Part shown: in pieces, positions 53,255 to 61,069 of the stretch
How positions within the stretch are numbered: the first letter of the stretch is position 1
Layout of the letters: the number at the start of each line of letters is the position of its first letter
From: Streptomyces sp. CBMA152
Lineage (GTDB): Bacteria; Actinomycetota; Actinomycetes; Streptomycetales; Streptomycetaceae
DNA: 64,000 nt
Direction of reading: 5' to 3'
Assembly: GCF_014596475.1 (NCBI RefSeq)
Contig: NZ_MECJ01000028.1
Coordinates: forward strand, 310,001 to 374,000
Made by a program: the position numbers and the translations under genes
Notes under the pieces: generated by a model
What the model was told of the DNA's origin: nothing
Database searches by the model: none
What the model saw: the letters and a program-made list of their open reading frames with translations, nothing else

Positions 53255-54831
53255 CGGTCCTCTCCCCCGTCCGTACCGGACTCTTCGCCCTCAACGTGCT
53301 CCAGGTGGCCGGAGGCCGCACCCGTCATCGCGGAGCCGAGTTCCTCGGGGGTGATCGTGGCGGGGTCGGCGTCGGCGACCAGGCGGCCGCGGTACATCAC
53401 CCGCAGGGTGTCGGACAGGCCGATCAGCTCGTCCAGGTCGGCGGAGATCAGCAGCACCGCGAGGCCCTCGCGGCGGGCCTCCCGGATCTGGTCCCAGATC
53501 TGCGCCTGCGCGCCGACGTCCACGCCCCGGGTGGGGTGCGCGGCGATCAGCAGCTTGGGGGTGTGGCTCATCTCGCGGCCGACGATCAGCTTCTGCTGGT
53601 TGCCGCCGGAGAGCGAGGCCGCGGTGACGTCGATGCCGGGGGTGCGCACGTCGTACTCGCGCACGATCCGCTCGGTGTCGACGCGGGCCGCCCGGTTGTC
53701 GAGCAGGCCGCCCTTGGAGTTGGGGCGCTCGGTGACATGGCCGAGGATGCGGTTCTCCCACAGCGGCGCTTCCAGGAGCAGGCCGTGGCGGTGGCGGTCC
53801 TCGGGGATGTACCCCACGCCGCTCTCGCGGCGCTTGCGGGTCGGCGCGTGCGAGATGTCGATGTCGTCGAGGGTGATGACACCGCCGTCCGGGTCGCGCA
53901 TGCCCATGATGGCCTCGACGAGCTCGGCCTGGCCGTTGCCCTCGACACCGGCGATGCCCAGCACCTCGCCCTTGTGGATGGTGAACGAGACGTTGGAGAG
54001 CACGTCGCGCACGACCCCGTCGGGGTCGGTCGCGGCCAGCTGGAGCCCGGCCACCTTCAGCATCGCCACATCGGTGACGGTCGACTCGCGGGTCTCCGGG
54101 GACGGGAGCTCGCTGCCGACCATCAGCTCGGCGAGCTGCTTGGAGGTGGTGGTCTTCGGGTCGGCCGTGCCCACCGTCGTACCGCGCCGGATGACGGTGA
54201 TCTCGTCCGCGACCTTCAGGACCTCGCCCAGCTTGTGGGAGATGAAGATGACGGTCAGGCCCTCGGCCTTGAGCTCGCGCAGGTTGTCGAAGAGCGCCTC
54301 GACCTCCTGGGGCACCAGGACGGCGGTGGGCTCGTCGAGGATCAGCGTGCGGGCGCCGCGGTAGAGGACCTTGAGGATCTCGACGCGCTGACGGTCGGCG
54401 ACGCCGAGGTCCTCGACGAGGGCGTCGGGACGCACCCCCAGGCCGTACGCGTCCGAGATCTCCTTGATCTTGTTACGGGCCTTGGCGCCGATGCCGTACA
54501 GCTTCTCGCCGCCGAGAACGACGTTCTCCAGGACGGTGAGGTTGTCGGCGAGCATGAAGTGCTGGTGCACCATGCCGATTCCGCGCGCGATGGCGTCGGC
54601 GGGGCTGTGGAAGACCGCCTGGTCGCCGTCGATGGTGATGGTTCCCTCGTCGGGCTTCTGCATGCCGTAGAGGATCTTCATCAGGGTCGACTTGCCGGCA
54701 CCGTTCTCACCGCAGAGGGCGTGGACGGTGCCCTTGGCGACGGTGATGTCGATGTCCTTGTTGGCGACGACGCCGGGGAATCGTTTGGTGATGCCGCGCA
54801 GTTCGACGGCGGGAGGGCTGGACGCGTTGAT
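53251..54831 (-). CDS. Nucleoside ABC transporter ATP-binding protein with apparent ATC start
   Basis: A 526-residue double-ATPase of the RbsA/YufO type: first Walker A GENGAGKS (41-48), signature DLGVADRQRVEIL, Walker B TLILDEPTAVL, then a second, degenerate ATPase half (GIAGVEGNGQAE, SLSGGNQQK, AAHPTRGVDVGA). The N-terminal 50 residues, including the first Walker A, lie upstream of the first ATG (54681), so the true start must be earlier; no ATG, GTG or TTG is in frame. AGGAG (54844-54840) lies 8 nt before ATC at 54831, the best start. Confidence 0.85.
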   Translation of the reverse strand: MNASSPPAVELRGITKRFPGVVANKDIDITVAKGTVHALCGENGAGKSTLMKILYGMQKPDEGTITIDGDQAVFHSPADAIARGIGMVHQHFMLADNLTVLENVVLGGEKLYGIGAKARNKIKEISDAYGLGVRPDALVEDLGVADRQRVEILKVLYRGARTLILDEPTAVLVPQEVEALFDNLRELKAEGLTVIFISHKLGEVLKVADEITVIRRGTTVGTADPKTTTSKQLAELMVGSELPSPETRESTVTDVAMLKVAGLQLAATDPDGVVRDVLSNVSFTIHKGEVLGIAGVEGNGQAELVEAIMGMRDPDGGVITLDDIDISHAPTRKRRESGVGYIPEDRHRHGLLLEAPLWENRILGHVTERPNSKGGLLDNRAARVDTERIVREYDVRTPGIDVTAASLSGGNQQKLIVGREMSHTPKLLIAAHPTRGVDVGAQAQIWDQIREARREGLAVLLISADLDELIGLSDTLRVMYRGRLVADADPATITPEELGSAMTGAASGHLEHVEGEESGTDGGEDR

Positions 54832-54880
54832 GGCGCACTCTCCTACGAGAAGGAGGGGGGTGGGGGCAGAGGGCGTGGAG

Positions 54881-54886
54881 ACGCTA
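54881..54886 (-). promoter_or_regulatory. -10 box of the ABC operon
   Basis: TAGCGT on the minus strand; the -35 position would fall within operator 5. Confidence 0.45.
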
Positions 54887-54902
54887 GCGCGCCAACTCGC
54901 GC

Positions 54903-54916
54903 CTACGCGCGTAGAG
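54903..54916. promoter_or_regulatory. Nucleoside operator 5 (ABC transporter operon)
   Basis: CTACGCGCGTAG (54903-54914) with the flank CTCTACGCGCGTAG on the minus strand. It lies 72 bp upstream of the ATPase start, over the deduced -35 region. Confidence 0.85.
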
Positions 54917-54931
54917 TTGACACATCGTTAT

Positions 54932-54971
54932 GGGCTCGGCGGGGAGGGGGCTCACCCTCCCCGCCGAGCCC
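54932..54971. terminator. 17-bp stem terminator after the BMP lipoprotein gene
   Basis: GGGCTCGGCGGGGAGGG (54932-54948) pairs perfectly with its complement at 54955-54971 around GGCTCA. It separates the BMP lipoprotein gene from the promoter of the ABC operon. Confidence 0.8.
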
Positions 54972-55032
54972 GTGCACTACAGGTGCCGTGACCGGAGCCG
55001 GCCCCCGCGAGGAGGCCGGGTCACGGACCGGG

Positions 55033-56094
55033 TCACGGGGTGGTCTTGACCTTGACCGAACCGTCGACGATCTTCTTCTGGGCCGCGTCGAGCTGGGCCT
55101 TGATGTCGTCGATGAAGCCGCCGCTGGTGGCGAGCGAAACGCCGCCCTTGGCCAGCGAGTAGCTGTTGGTGCCGGTCAGCGGCTTGCCGTCCTTGACGGA
55201 CTTGACCAGCTCGTAGACGCCGACGTCGACGTTCTTGACGACCGAGGTCAGGATCGACGCCTTGTACTTGGCGAGCGAAGCCTGGTTGTACTGGTCGGAG
55301 TCGACGCCGATCGCCCAGGCGCCCTTCTTGCCCGCGACGGCCTCGATGGCACCGGTGCCGGAGGAGCCGGCCGCGGTGTAGATGACGTCGATGCCCTTGT
55401 CGAGCATGCCCTGGGCGGCTTCCTTGCCCTTGTCGGGGCTGGCGAAGCCGGAGGTGTCCGAACCGTGCGACAGGTACTGGACCTCGACCTGGTCGGCCGG
55501 CTTGGTGTCCTTGACGCCCTGGGTGAAGCCCGCCTCGAACTTCTTGATGAGCGGGACGTCCACGCCACCGATGAAGCCGACGTGGCCGGACTTCGACTTC
55601 AGCGCCGCGGCGACACCCGCGAGGTAGGAGCCCTGCTCCTCGGTGAAGGTGATGCTGTCGACGTTCGGCGCGTCCACGACGGAGTCGACGATGCCGAAGG
55701 TGACCTTCGGGAACTTGGCGGCGACCTTCGTCATCGAGGTGGCGTAGGCGTAGCCGATGCCGACGACCGGGTTGTAGCCCGCCTGGGCCAGGTCGGTGAG
55801 GCGCTGGACGCGGTCGGCCTCGGTGTCCGTGGTCTTGGCGGTCAGCTCCTTGATCTCACCGCCGAACTCCCCCTTGGCCTTGTCGATGCCGCGCGCGGCG
55901 GAGTCGTTGAACGAGTGGTCGCCACGGCCGCCGACGTCGTACGCGACACCGACCTTGACACCCTTGCCGCCCGCGCTGGACGACGCGGTGGAGCCCTTGT
56001 CCTTCTCGGAGGACGTGCTGCCACACGCGGTGGCGGAAAGCGCGAGCGCGGCGGTGGCGATACCTGCCGCAGCGATCTTGGATACCCGGCGCAC
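55033..56094 (-). CDS. BMP-family nucleoside-binding lipoprotein
   Basis: A 353-residue lipoprotein with lipobox SATAC (Cys24), GTG start and a Ser/Gly/Lys linker. The periplasmic-binding (BMP/PnrA) fold shows VGVAYDVGGRGDHSFNDSAARG, VGIGYAYATSM, VGFIGGVDVPLI and AIGVDSDQYNQASL, which bind purine/pyrimidine nucleosides in characterised members. It delivers substrate to the ABC transporter encoded next downstream. Confidence 0.94.
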   Translation of the reverse strand: MRRVSKIAAAGIATAALALSATACGSTSSEKDKGSTASSSAGGKGVKVGVAYDVGGRGDHSFNDSAARGIDKAKGEFGGEIKELTAKTTDTEADRVQRLTDLAQAGYNPVVGIGYAYATSMTKVAAKFPKVTFGIVDSVVDAPNVDSITFTEEQGSYLAGVAAALKSKSGHVGFIGGVDVPLIKKFEAGFTQGVKDTKPADQVEVQYLSHGSDTSGFASPDKGKEAAQGMLDKGIDVIYTAAGSSGTGAIEAVAGKKGAWAIGVDSDQYNQASLAKYKASILTSVVKNVDVGVYELVKSVKDGKPLTGTNSYSLAKGGVSLATSGGFIDDIKAQLDAAQKKIVDGSVKVKTTP

Positions 56095-56155
56095 GAGGAG
56101 GTCCCTTCACAACGAACCGAGAGCGCCCCTACCGGCGCTGGTTTCGCGTCGGATC

Positions 56156-56169
56156 GTAACGCGCGTAGA
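56156..56169. promoter_or_regulatory. Nucleoside operator 6 (BMP lipoprotein)
   Basis: GTAACGCGCGTAGA: the ACGCGCGT core and right arm match the consensus, while the left arm has two changes. It lies 62 bp upstream of the lipoprotein start on the minus strand. Confidence 0.7.
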
Positions 56170-56234
56170 TGTCGCGTAAAGACCTGTTCGGAAGCCGTTA
56201 TCGGATCGTCGCGAACAGGGGATGAAGTGTCCGG

Positions 56235-57479
56235 TTACGAACGGTGTCCTTCCAGCAGCGCAGTGGCAGTGAAGAGCTCGACTCCGACCTCGATGGCCGC
56301 CTCATCGGCGTCGAAATCACCCCTATGCAGGTCAAGGCGGGCATTGGAGCCCGGGGTGCGCACGCCGAGCCGGGCCATCGCGCCCGGCACATGCTCCAGG
56401 TACCACGAAAAGTCCTCGCCACCCAGACTCTGCTCGGTGTCCTCGATCGAATACGCCCCTCGGCGCGCCGTCTGAGCCTCGCGCAGGAGTTCGGTCACCG
56501 CCGGGTCGTTGACGACCGGCGGCACCCCTCGTACGTACGTGATCTCGGACTTGGCCCGGTGCAGGGTGGCGATCTCGTCGATCGCGGCGTGCACCTGGTC
56601 GGGCGCGTCGCGCCAGGCGTCGAGGTCCAGGCAGCGAACGGTTCCGGCCAGCTCGGCGCGCATCGGGATGACGTTGCAGGCGTGGCCCGCGTCGATGCGG
56701 CCCCAGGTCACCGCGAGCCCGGCGCGCGCGTCGATACGGCGGGCGAGCAGCGCGGGCACGTCGGTGACCACCCGGGCGGCGGCGGTGACCAGGTCGGTGG
56801 TCAGATGCGGGCGGGCGGTGTGGCCGCCGGGCCCGGCCAGCGCGATCTCCAGCCGGTCGCAGGCGGAGGTGATCGCCCCGACCCGCAGCCCGATCCGGCC
56901 CGCGTCCACGCGCGGGTCGCAGTGCACCGCGACGATCTTCCCCACACCGTCGAGCACCCCGCCCAGGATCGCGTCGGCGGCGCCGCCGGGCAGCACCTCC
57001 TCGGCGGGCTGGAAGATCAGGCGCACCGGGTGCGGCAGCAGGCCCTGCCGGTCGAGTTCGGCGAGCACCAGACCGGTGCCGAGCACCACGGTGGTGTGGA
57101 TGTCGTGGCCGCACGCATGCGCCCGATCGGGGACGGTCGAGCGGTACGGCGTGTTGACTTTGGCGTCCGGGATCGGCAGCGCGTCGATGTCCGCCCGAAT
57201 GGCCAGCATGGGCCGTACGCCGTCCCAGGTACCGATGTCGCACACCAGTCCGGTGCCGCTGGCGAGCACCCGCGGCTTGAGCCCGTCCGCCTCAAGGCGC
57301 TTCTTGATCGCGGCGGTGGTCCGGAACTCCTGGTTCCCGAGCTCGGGGTGCATGTGCAAGTCCCGGCGGAATGCGATGAGTTCGGCGCGCAGCGACTCGG
57401 GCAGCGCGCCGGGCAGCGGAGCTTCCCCGGGCAGATCGGCTTCGGACTCGTCGGAGGCGCGCGACATCAACTGGTTCAC
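56235..57479 (-). CDS. M20-family amidohydrolase/aminoacylase
   Basis: A 414-residue di-metal hydrolase. The metal-binding sequence FRRDLHMHPELGNQE and HACGHDIHT and the GGEDFSWY segment near the C terminus identify the amidohydrolase (IAA-hydrolase/AmhX) branch. It probably cleaves N-acyl amino acids or a peptide-like cell-wall fragment in the cytosol. The GTG at 57479 is used, with ATG 57467 as alternative. Its upstream region holds an 11-bp direct-repeat array. Confidence 0.9.
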   Translation of the reverse strand: MNQLMSRASDESEADLPGEAPLPGALPESLRAELIAFRRDLHMHPELGNQEFRTTAAIKKRLEADGLKPRVLASGTGLVCDIGTWDGVRPMLAIRADIDALPIPDAKVNTPYRSTVPDRAHACGHDIHTTVVLGTGLVLAELDRQGLLPHPVRLIFQPAEEVLPGGAADAILGGVLDGVGKIVAVHCDPRVDAGRIGLRVGAITSACDRLEIALAGPGGHTARPHLTTDLVTAAARVVTDVPALLARRIDARAGLAVTWGRIDAGHACNVIPMRAELAGTVRCLDLDAWRDAPDQVHAAIDEIATLHRAKSEITYVRGVPPVVNDPAVTELLREAQTARRGAYSIEDTEQSLGGEDFSWYLEHVPGAMARLGVRTPGSNARLDLHRGDFDADEAAIEVGVELFTATALLEGHRS

Positions 57480-57606
57480 CTGTTGAAGGGTAGGCCCCTT
57501 CAGGGGCCAACTAACCGGCGATCAACAAAAGTTCAGCCCGATAGGGGAAAGAATCCTGGCCGCGCGGCGCATATCGCCCACGCGGGCTGGGTAAACTCGG
57601 CGCCCG

Positions 57607-57672
57607 GTTCTCAGCTCCGTGCCAGCCGGGTCGCAGCCCCCTCTCAGCGGGCTCTCAGCGCCGTCTCAGGTC
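57607..57672. repeat. Six tandem 11-bp direct repeats (core TCTCAGC)
   Basis: Six contiguous 11-bp units: GTTCTCAGCTC, CGTGCCAGCCG, GGTCGCAGCCC, CCTCTCAGCGG, GCTCTCAGCGC, CGTCTCAGGTC. The CAG at positions 6-8 is kept in every unit, and TCTCAGC is intact in three. The 11-bp period places each core on the same DNA face, as in the direct-repeat boxes of OmpR/PhoP-type regulators. It ends 28 bp after the polysialyltransferase-like gene and starts 128 bp upstream of the amidohydrolase. Confidence 0.8.
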
Positions 57673-57700
57673 TGCGCCCATGCCTCATCCGTACGGGTGT

Positions 57701-58828
57701 TCAGGCGGTCAGGCAGTCGGGCGGCCGGGCCGCCACCATGCGCAGGCCGTGGGCGTCGCGGGCCGTGCCGGTCACGTCCGCGAGGAAGCCCTGGGCGCGC
57801 GGGGACGCCTTCTCGGTGAGCCATGCGGGGTCGATGTCGCAGACCAGCAGGCGCACGCCGGTGCCGTCGAGCGCGGGCGGCAGGGTGTGGACGACGGTGG
57901 ACGGAAAGCTCAGGACGGTACGCCCCACCGGGCCCCGGCGGGCGATGAGTTCGAGCGGCAGGTCCGGTCGTACGATCTCCAGACCGGTCCGCGCGTGCAG
58001 GGTGTGCAGCTTCTCGGTGGACTCGCGGCGGTGCGCGAAGTAGCGGGTCACGCCGTGGGTGCGGGCCAGCGTCGCGACCGCCTCCAGATAGCGCTCCGGG
58101 TCGACCACGCCCGTCTCCACCAGCGAGGTGCCCACCATGTCGGCGCCCTTGGTGATGCGCGGCGGGCCGAACCGGGACCGCGTCCAGCCGAAGGTGTTGC
58201 GGGTGACCGTGACCGCCTCGGGGGCCTCCACGGGCATCGCGCTGAACACCTCGACCGTACGGCTGCACGACGGGGTGAGGCGGCGGCGCGCGGAGGCCGC
58301 GACCGGTGCGAAGAGCAGATCGCGCGCCCCGGCCCGGCTGCCGCGCCGGTGCCAGCGCACCAGCCGCTCGCCGCTGGCCAGTTGGGAGACGAACTCCATG
58401 GTGGCCGTGCCGTCGTCGACGACGACCAGGTCGCGCGAGCGCGCCACGGTCAGCAGCAGCTGCACATAGCGCGAGAACGGGTCGCCGATGACGATCCGCT
58501 CGGCGCCGCGCAGCAGCGAGGAGAGCCCGGCGATGGTCTGCAGCGGCGCCAGCGGCCCGCCGCGCGCCTCCTCCCAGCGCACCCGCATGCCCTCGTCACG
58601 GGCGAGCTCGGCCATCCGGCGCAGCTGGCCGCGCGACATCGGGTCGGTGGGCGACAGGACGACGACGGTGAGGTCGTCGTGGACGGCCGCCGCGTCCCCG
58701 GGTCCGGTCCGCTGGGCCGGCACACCGTTCAGGAGCGGGCGCGTCGAATGGGCCCACTCCAGCACGTTGAGCAGCTGGACCGGGCTCTCCACGAAGGCGA
58801 TCGTGGCGGAGGTGTCCCGAGGAGGCAC
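57701..58828 (-). CDS. Polysialyltransferase-like glycosyltransferase
   Basis: A 375-residue protein resembling bacterial alpha-2,8-polysialyltransferase (POLYST/GT52-like) proteins: N-terminal TIAFVESPVQLLNVLEWA, the segment IVIGDPFSRYVQLLLTVAR, LVVVDDGTATMEFVSQL, and HRRESTEKLHTL. The HP-type motif of GT38 enzymes is weak here, so donor assignment (CMP-sialic acid or CMP-Kdn) is uncertain. It is read together with neuB 15 bp upstream. No membrane helix or signal peptide, consistent with a cytosolic enzyme working on a lipid-linked polymer. Confidence 0.75.
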   Translation of the reverse strand: MPPRDTSATIAFVESPVQLLNVLEWAHSTRPLLNGVPAQRTGPGDAAAVHDDLTVVVLSPTDPMSRGQLRRMAELARDEGMRVRWEEARGGPLAPLQTIAGLSSLLRGAERIVIGDPFSRYVQLLLTVARSRDLVVVDDGTATMEFVSQLASGERLVRWHRRGSRAGARDLLFAPVAASARRRLTPSCSRTVEVFSAMPVEAPEAVTVTRNTFGWTRSRFGPPRITKGADMVGTSLVETGVVDPERYLEAVATLARTHGVTRYFAHRRESTEKLHTLHARTGLEIVRPDLPLELIARRGPVGRTVLSFPSTVVHTLPPALDGTGVRLLVCDIDPAWLTEKASPRAQGFLADVTGTARDAHGLRMVAARPPDCLTA

Positions 58829-58843
58829 GGCGGCCGGCCCGGC

Positions 58844-59776
58844 TCAGACCGCGACCGGCGCGCGGTCGGCCTCGGCGGCCTCGGCCTCGGCGACGACACC
58901 CGCGACCCGGCGCAGCTTCTTCATCGGGGCGCGCTCCGACTCGTACACCTTCTTGACGCCGTCGCCGAGCGCGGCCTCGATGGTGCGGATGTCGCGGACC
59001 AGGCGCTGCAGGCCGCCCGGCTCGACGGACGCGGCCTGGTCCGAGCCCCACATCGCGCGGTCCAGGGTGATGTGGCGCTCGACGAACGTGGCGCCGAGGG
59101 CGACCGCGGCCAGCGTGGTCTGCAGGCCCGTCTCGTGGCCGCTGTAGCCGATGGGCACGTTGGGGTACTCGGCCATCAGGCTGTTGATGACCCGCAGGTT
59201 GAGCTCCTCGGCCTTCGCCGGGTACGTGGAGGTGGCGTGGCAGAGCAGGATGTTGTCGCTGCCCAGGACCTCGACGGCGTGGCGGATCTGCTTCGGGGTG
59301 GACATGCCGGTCGAGAGGATGACCGTACGGCCGGTGGCGCGCAGGGCGCGCAGCAGCTCGTCGTCGGTGAGCGAGGCGGAGGCGACCTTGTGGGCCGGCA
59401 GGTCGAACTTCTCCAGGAACGCGACGGCCTCGGTGTCCCACGGGGAGGCGAACCAGTCGATGCCGCGCTTCTTGCAGTGCTCGTCGATGGCGCGGTACTC
59501 CGACTCGCCGAACTCCACCCGGTGGCGGTAGTCGATGTAGGTCATCCGGCCCCACGGGGTGTCGCGCTCGATGTCCCACTGGTCGCGCGGGGTGCAGATC
59601 TCCGGCGTGCGCTTCTGGAACTTGACGGCGTCGCAGCCCGCGTCGGCGGCGGCGTCGATGAGGGCGAGGGCGTTGCCCAGGTCACCGTTGTGGTTGATGC
59701 CGATCTCACCGGTGACGTACACCGGCTGACCCGGTCCGGCGGTGCGGCTGCCGAAGGTGCGCAGACGGTTGCTCAT
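58844..59776 (-). CDS. neuB: NeuB-type nonulosonic acid synthase lacking the SAF domain
   Basis: A 310-residue TIM-barrel enzyme that condenses phosphoenolpyruvate with a hexose-derived sugar. It has EIGINHNGDLGNAL, DAVKFQKR, DWFASPWDTEAVAF and LSTGMSTPKQIRHAV. Typical NeuB enzymes have ~345 residues including a C-terminal antifreeze/SAF domain; here the chain ends after a short Ala/Glu-rich tail, and the SAF domain is missing. AAGGAATC precedes the ATG. The neighbours (a NeuA-phosphatase fusion) support a 9-phosphate substrate route such as Kdn. Confidence 0.9.
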   Translation of the reverse strand: MSNRLRTFGSRTAGPGQPVYVTGEIGINHNGDLGNALALIDAAADAGCDAVKFQKRTPEICTPRDQWDIERDTPWGRMTYIDYRHRVEFGESEYRAIDEHCKKRGIDWFASPWDTEAVAFLEKFDLPAHKVASASLTDDELLRALRATGRTVILSTGMSTPKQIRHAVEVLGSDNILLCHATSTYPAKAEELNLRVINSLMAEYPNVPIGYSGHETGLQTTLAAVALGATFVERHITLDRAMWGSDQAASVEPGGLQRLVRDIRTIEAALGDGVKKVYESERAPMKKLRRVAGVVAEAEAAEADRAPVAV

Positions 59777-59788
59777 GAGGGTGATTCC

Positions 59789-61069
59789 TTACTGGGCGGG
59801 GGAGTTGTGGAGCTCGGGGGAGGGGGTGGGGTGTGGCCGAGGGGTGTGGTGGAGCTCGGGTCCGAGGAGCCAGGCGGCGATCTCGCGGATCGCGCCCTCG
59901 CCGCCGGGGGTGGCGGTGACCGCGCGCGCGGCGGCGCGTACGGAGTCATGGGCGTCGGCGACCGCGACCGGCCAGCCGACGAGGGAGAAGCAGGGCAGGT
60001 CGTTGACGTCGTTGCCCGCGTAGAGCACCCGTGCCGGGTCGATCCCCGCCTCCTCGCACCACTGCTTGAGCGCGAGGTCCTTGCGGTCGATGCCGTGCAG
60101 TACGGGGATCTGGAGCTTGCGGGCGCGGGCGGCGACCACCGGGTTCTGCTCGGTGGACAGGATCAGCAGCTTCAGCCCGGCGCGGCGCAGGGCCGCGACG
60201 CCGAGCCCGTCGCCCCGGTGCACGGCGACGAGTTCGCGGCCCTCGGAGTCGATGAGGACCCGGTCGTCGGTCTGGGTGCCGTCGAAGTCCAGGACGACCG
60301 CGTCGACGTCCTCGCGGAACGGGGTGCGGACCGGGTCGAGCAGCGGGGCGAGCGCGCGGGCGCGGGCCAGGTCGTGCGGGTCGTCGATCTCCAGGACCCG
60401 CGCGGGGTCGGTGCGCACGAGCGCGGTGCGGCCGAAGAAGCGGTGCCGGTGGGTGCGGAACCCGGCCGCGTCCATGGCGTACGCGGCGCCGGTCTCCAGG
60501 AAGTCCTGCGGACGGTCCTGGCGGCGCGGGCGGTACGCCTTGTCGTGGCCCATGCCCTCGCCGCCGCCCTCGTCCGCCGACTCGCGCCAGACGAAGCCGT
60601 GGAAGGGGGCGACGGTGACGGCCGTGTCGGCGCCGTCCACGACGACGGCCTCGGCGACGCCCTCGACGTCCTCGTGGCTGAGGAACGGGCTGGTGCACTG
60701 GACGAGGAGGACGACCTCGGCGTCCGCGTGGCCTTCGAGCGCGTGCAGCACGGCCGCCTCGCTGGACGCGGTGTCCCCCGCGATGGCGGCGGGCCGGACC
60801 ACCACGTGCGCCCCGGCGGAGGCCGCCGCCGCCGCGATGCCCGGGTCGTCCGTGGAGACGGCGACGTCGGTGACGTACCGCGCGGCGAGACAGGCCTGTA
60901 CGGCCCGCACCACCAGCGGGATGCCGCCGACCGGGGCGAGGTTCTTGCCGGGGACGCCCTTGGAGCCGCCCCGGGCGGGGATGACGGCGAGCACCTTGCG
61001 GCGCCCGGGCGCGGCCTGCGTCGCCGCGGCCTCGGGCTCGGCGGGCGGGGTCTCGTAAGGCGGGGTCAC
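59789..61069 (-). CDS. neuA: NeuA-HAD fusion: CMP-nonulosonate cytidylyltransferase with phosphatase domain
   Basis: A 426-residue bifunctional protein. The N-terminal cytidylyltransferase (24-240) has PARGGSKGVPGKNL and QCTSPFLSHEDV. The C-terminal HAD phosphatase (255-400) has the nucleophile motif DFDGTQTDD (261-269), TEQNPVVAARA, and GNDVNDLPC. The two activities are consecutive after NeuB: removal of the 9-phosphate and CMP activation. A Pro/His-rich tail follows. GTG 61069 overlaps the stop codon of the upstream gene. It lies 12 bp before neuB. Confidence 0.92.
   Translation of the reverse strand: MTPPYETPPAEPEAAATQAAPGRRKVLAVIPARGGSKGVPGKNLAPVGGIPLVVRAVQACLAARYVTDVAVSTDDPGIAAAAASAGAHVVVRPAAIAGDTASSEAAVLHALEGHADAEVVLLVQCTSPFLSHEDVEGVAEAVVVDGADTAVTVAPFHGFVWRESADEGGGEGMGHDKAYRPRRQDRPQDFLETGAAYAMDAAGFRTHRHRFFGRTALVRTDPARVLEIDDPHDLARARALAPLLDPVRTPFREDVDAVVLDFDGTQTDDRVLIDSEGRELVAVHRGDGLGVAALRRAGLKLLILSTEQNPVVAARARKLQIPVLHGIDRKDLALKQWCEEAGIDPARVLYAGNDVNDLPCFSLVGWPVAVADAHDSVRAAARAVTATPGGEGAIREIAAWLLGPELHHTPRPHPTPSPELHNSPAQ

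Noticed and set aside
54679..54681. ATG at 54681 as the start of the nucleoside ABC ATPase
   Set aside because: This would delete the first Walker A motif GENGAGKS and the preceding strand, which are coded in frame just upstream.
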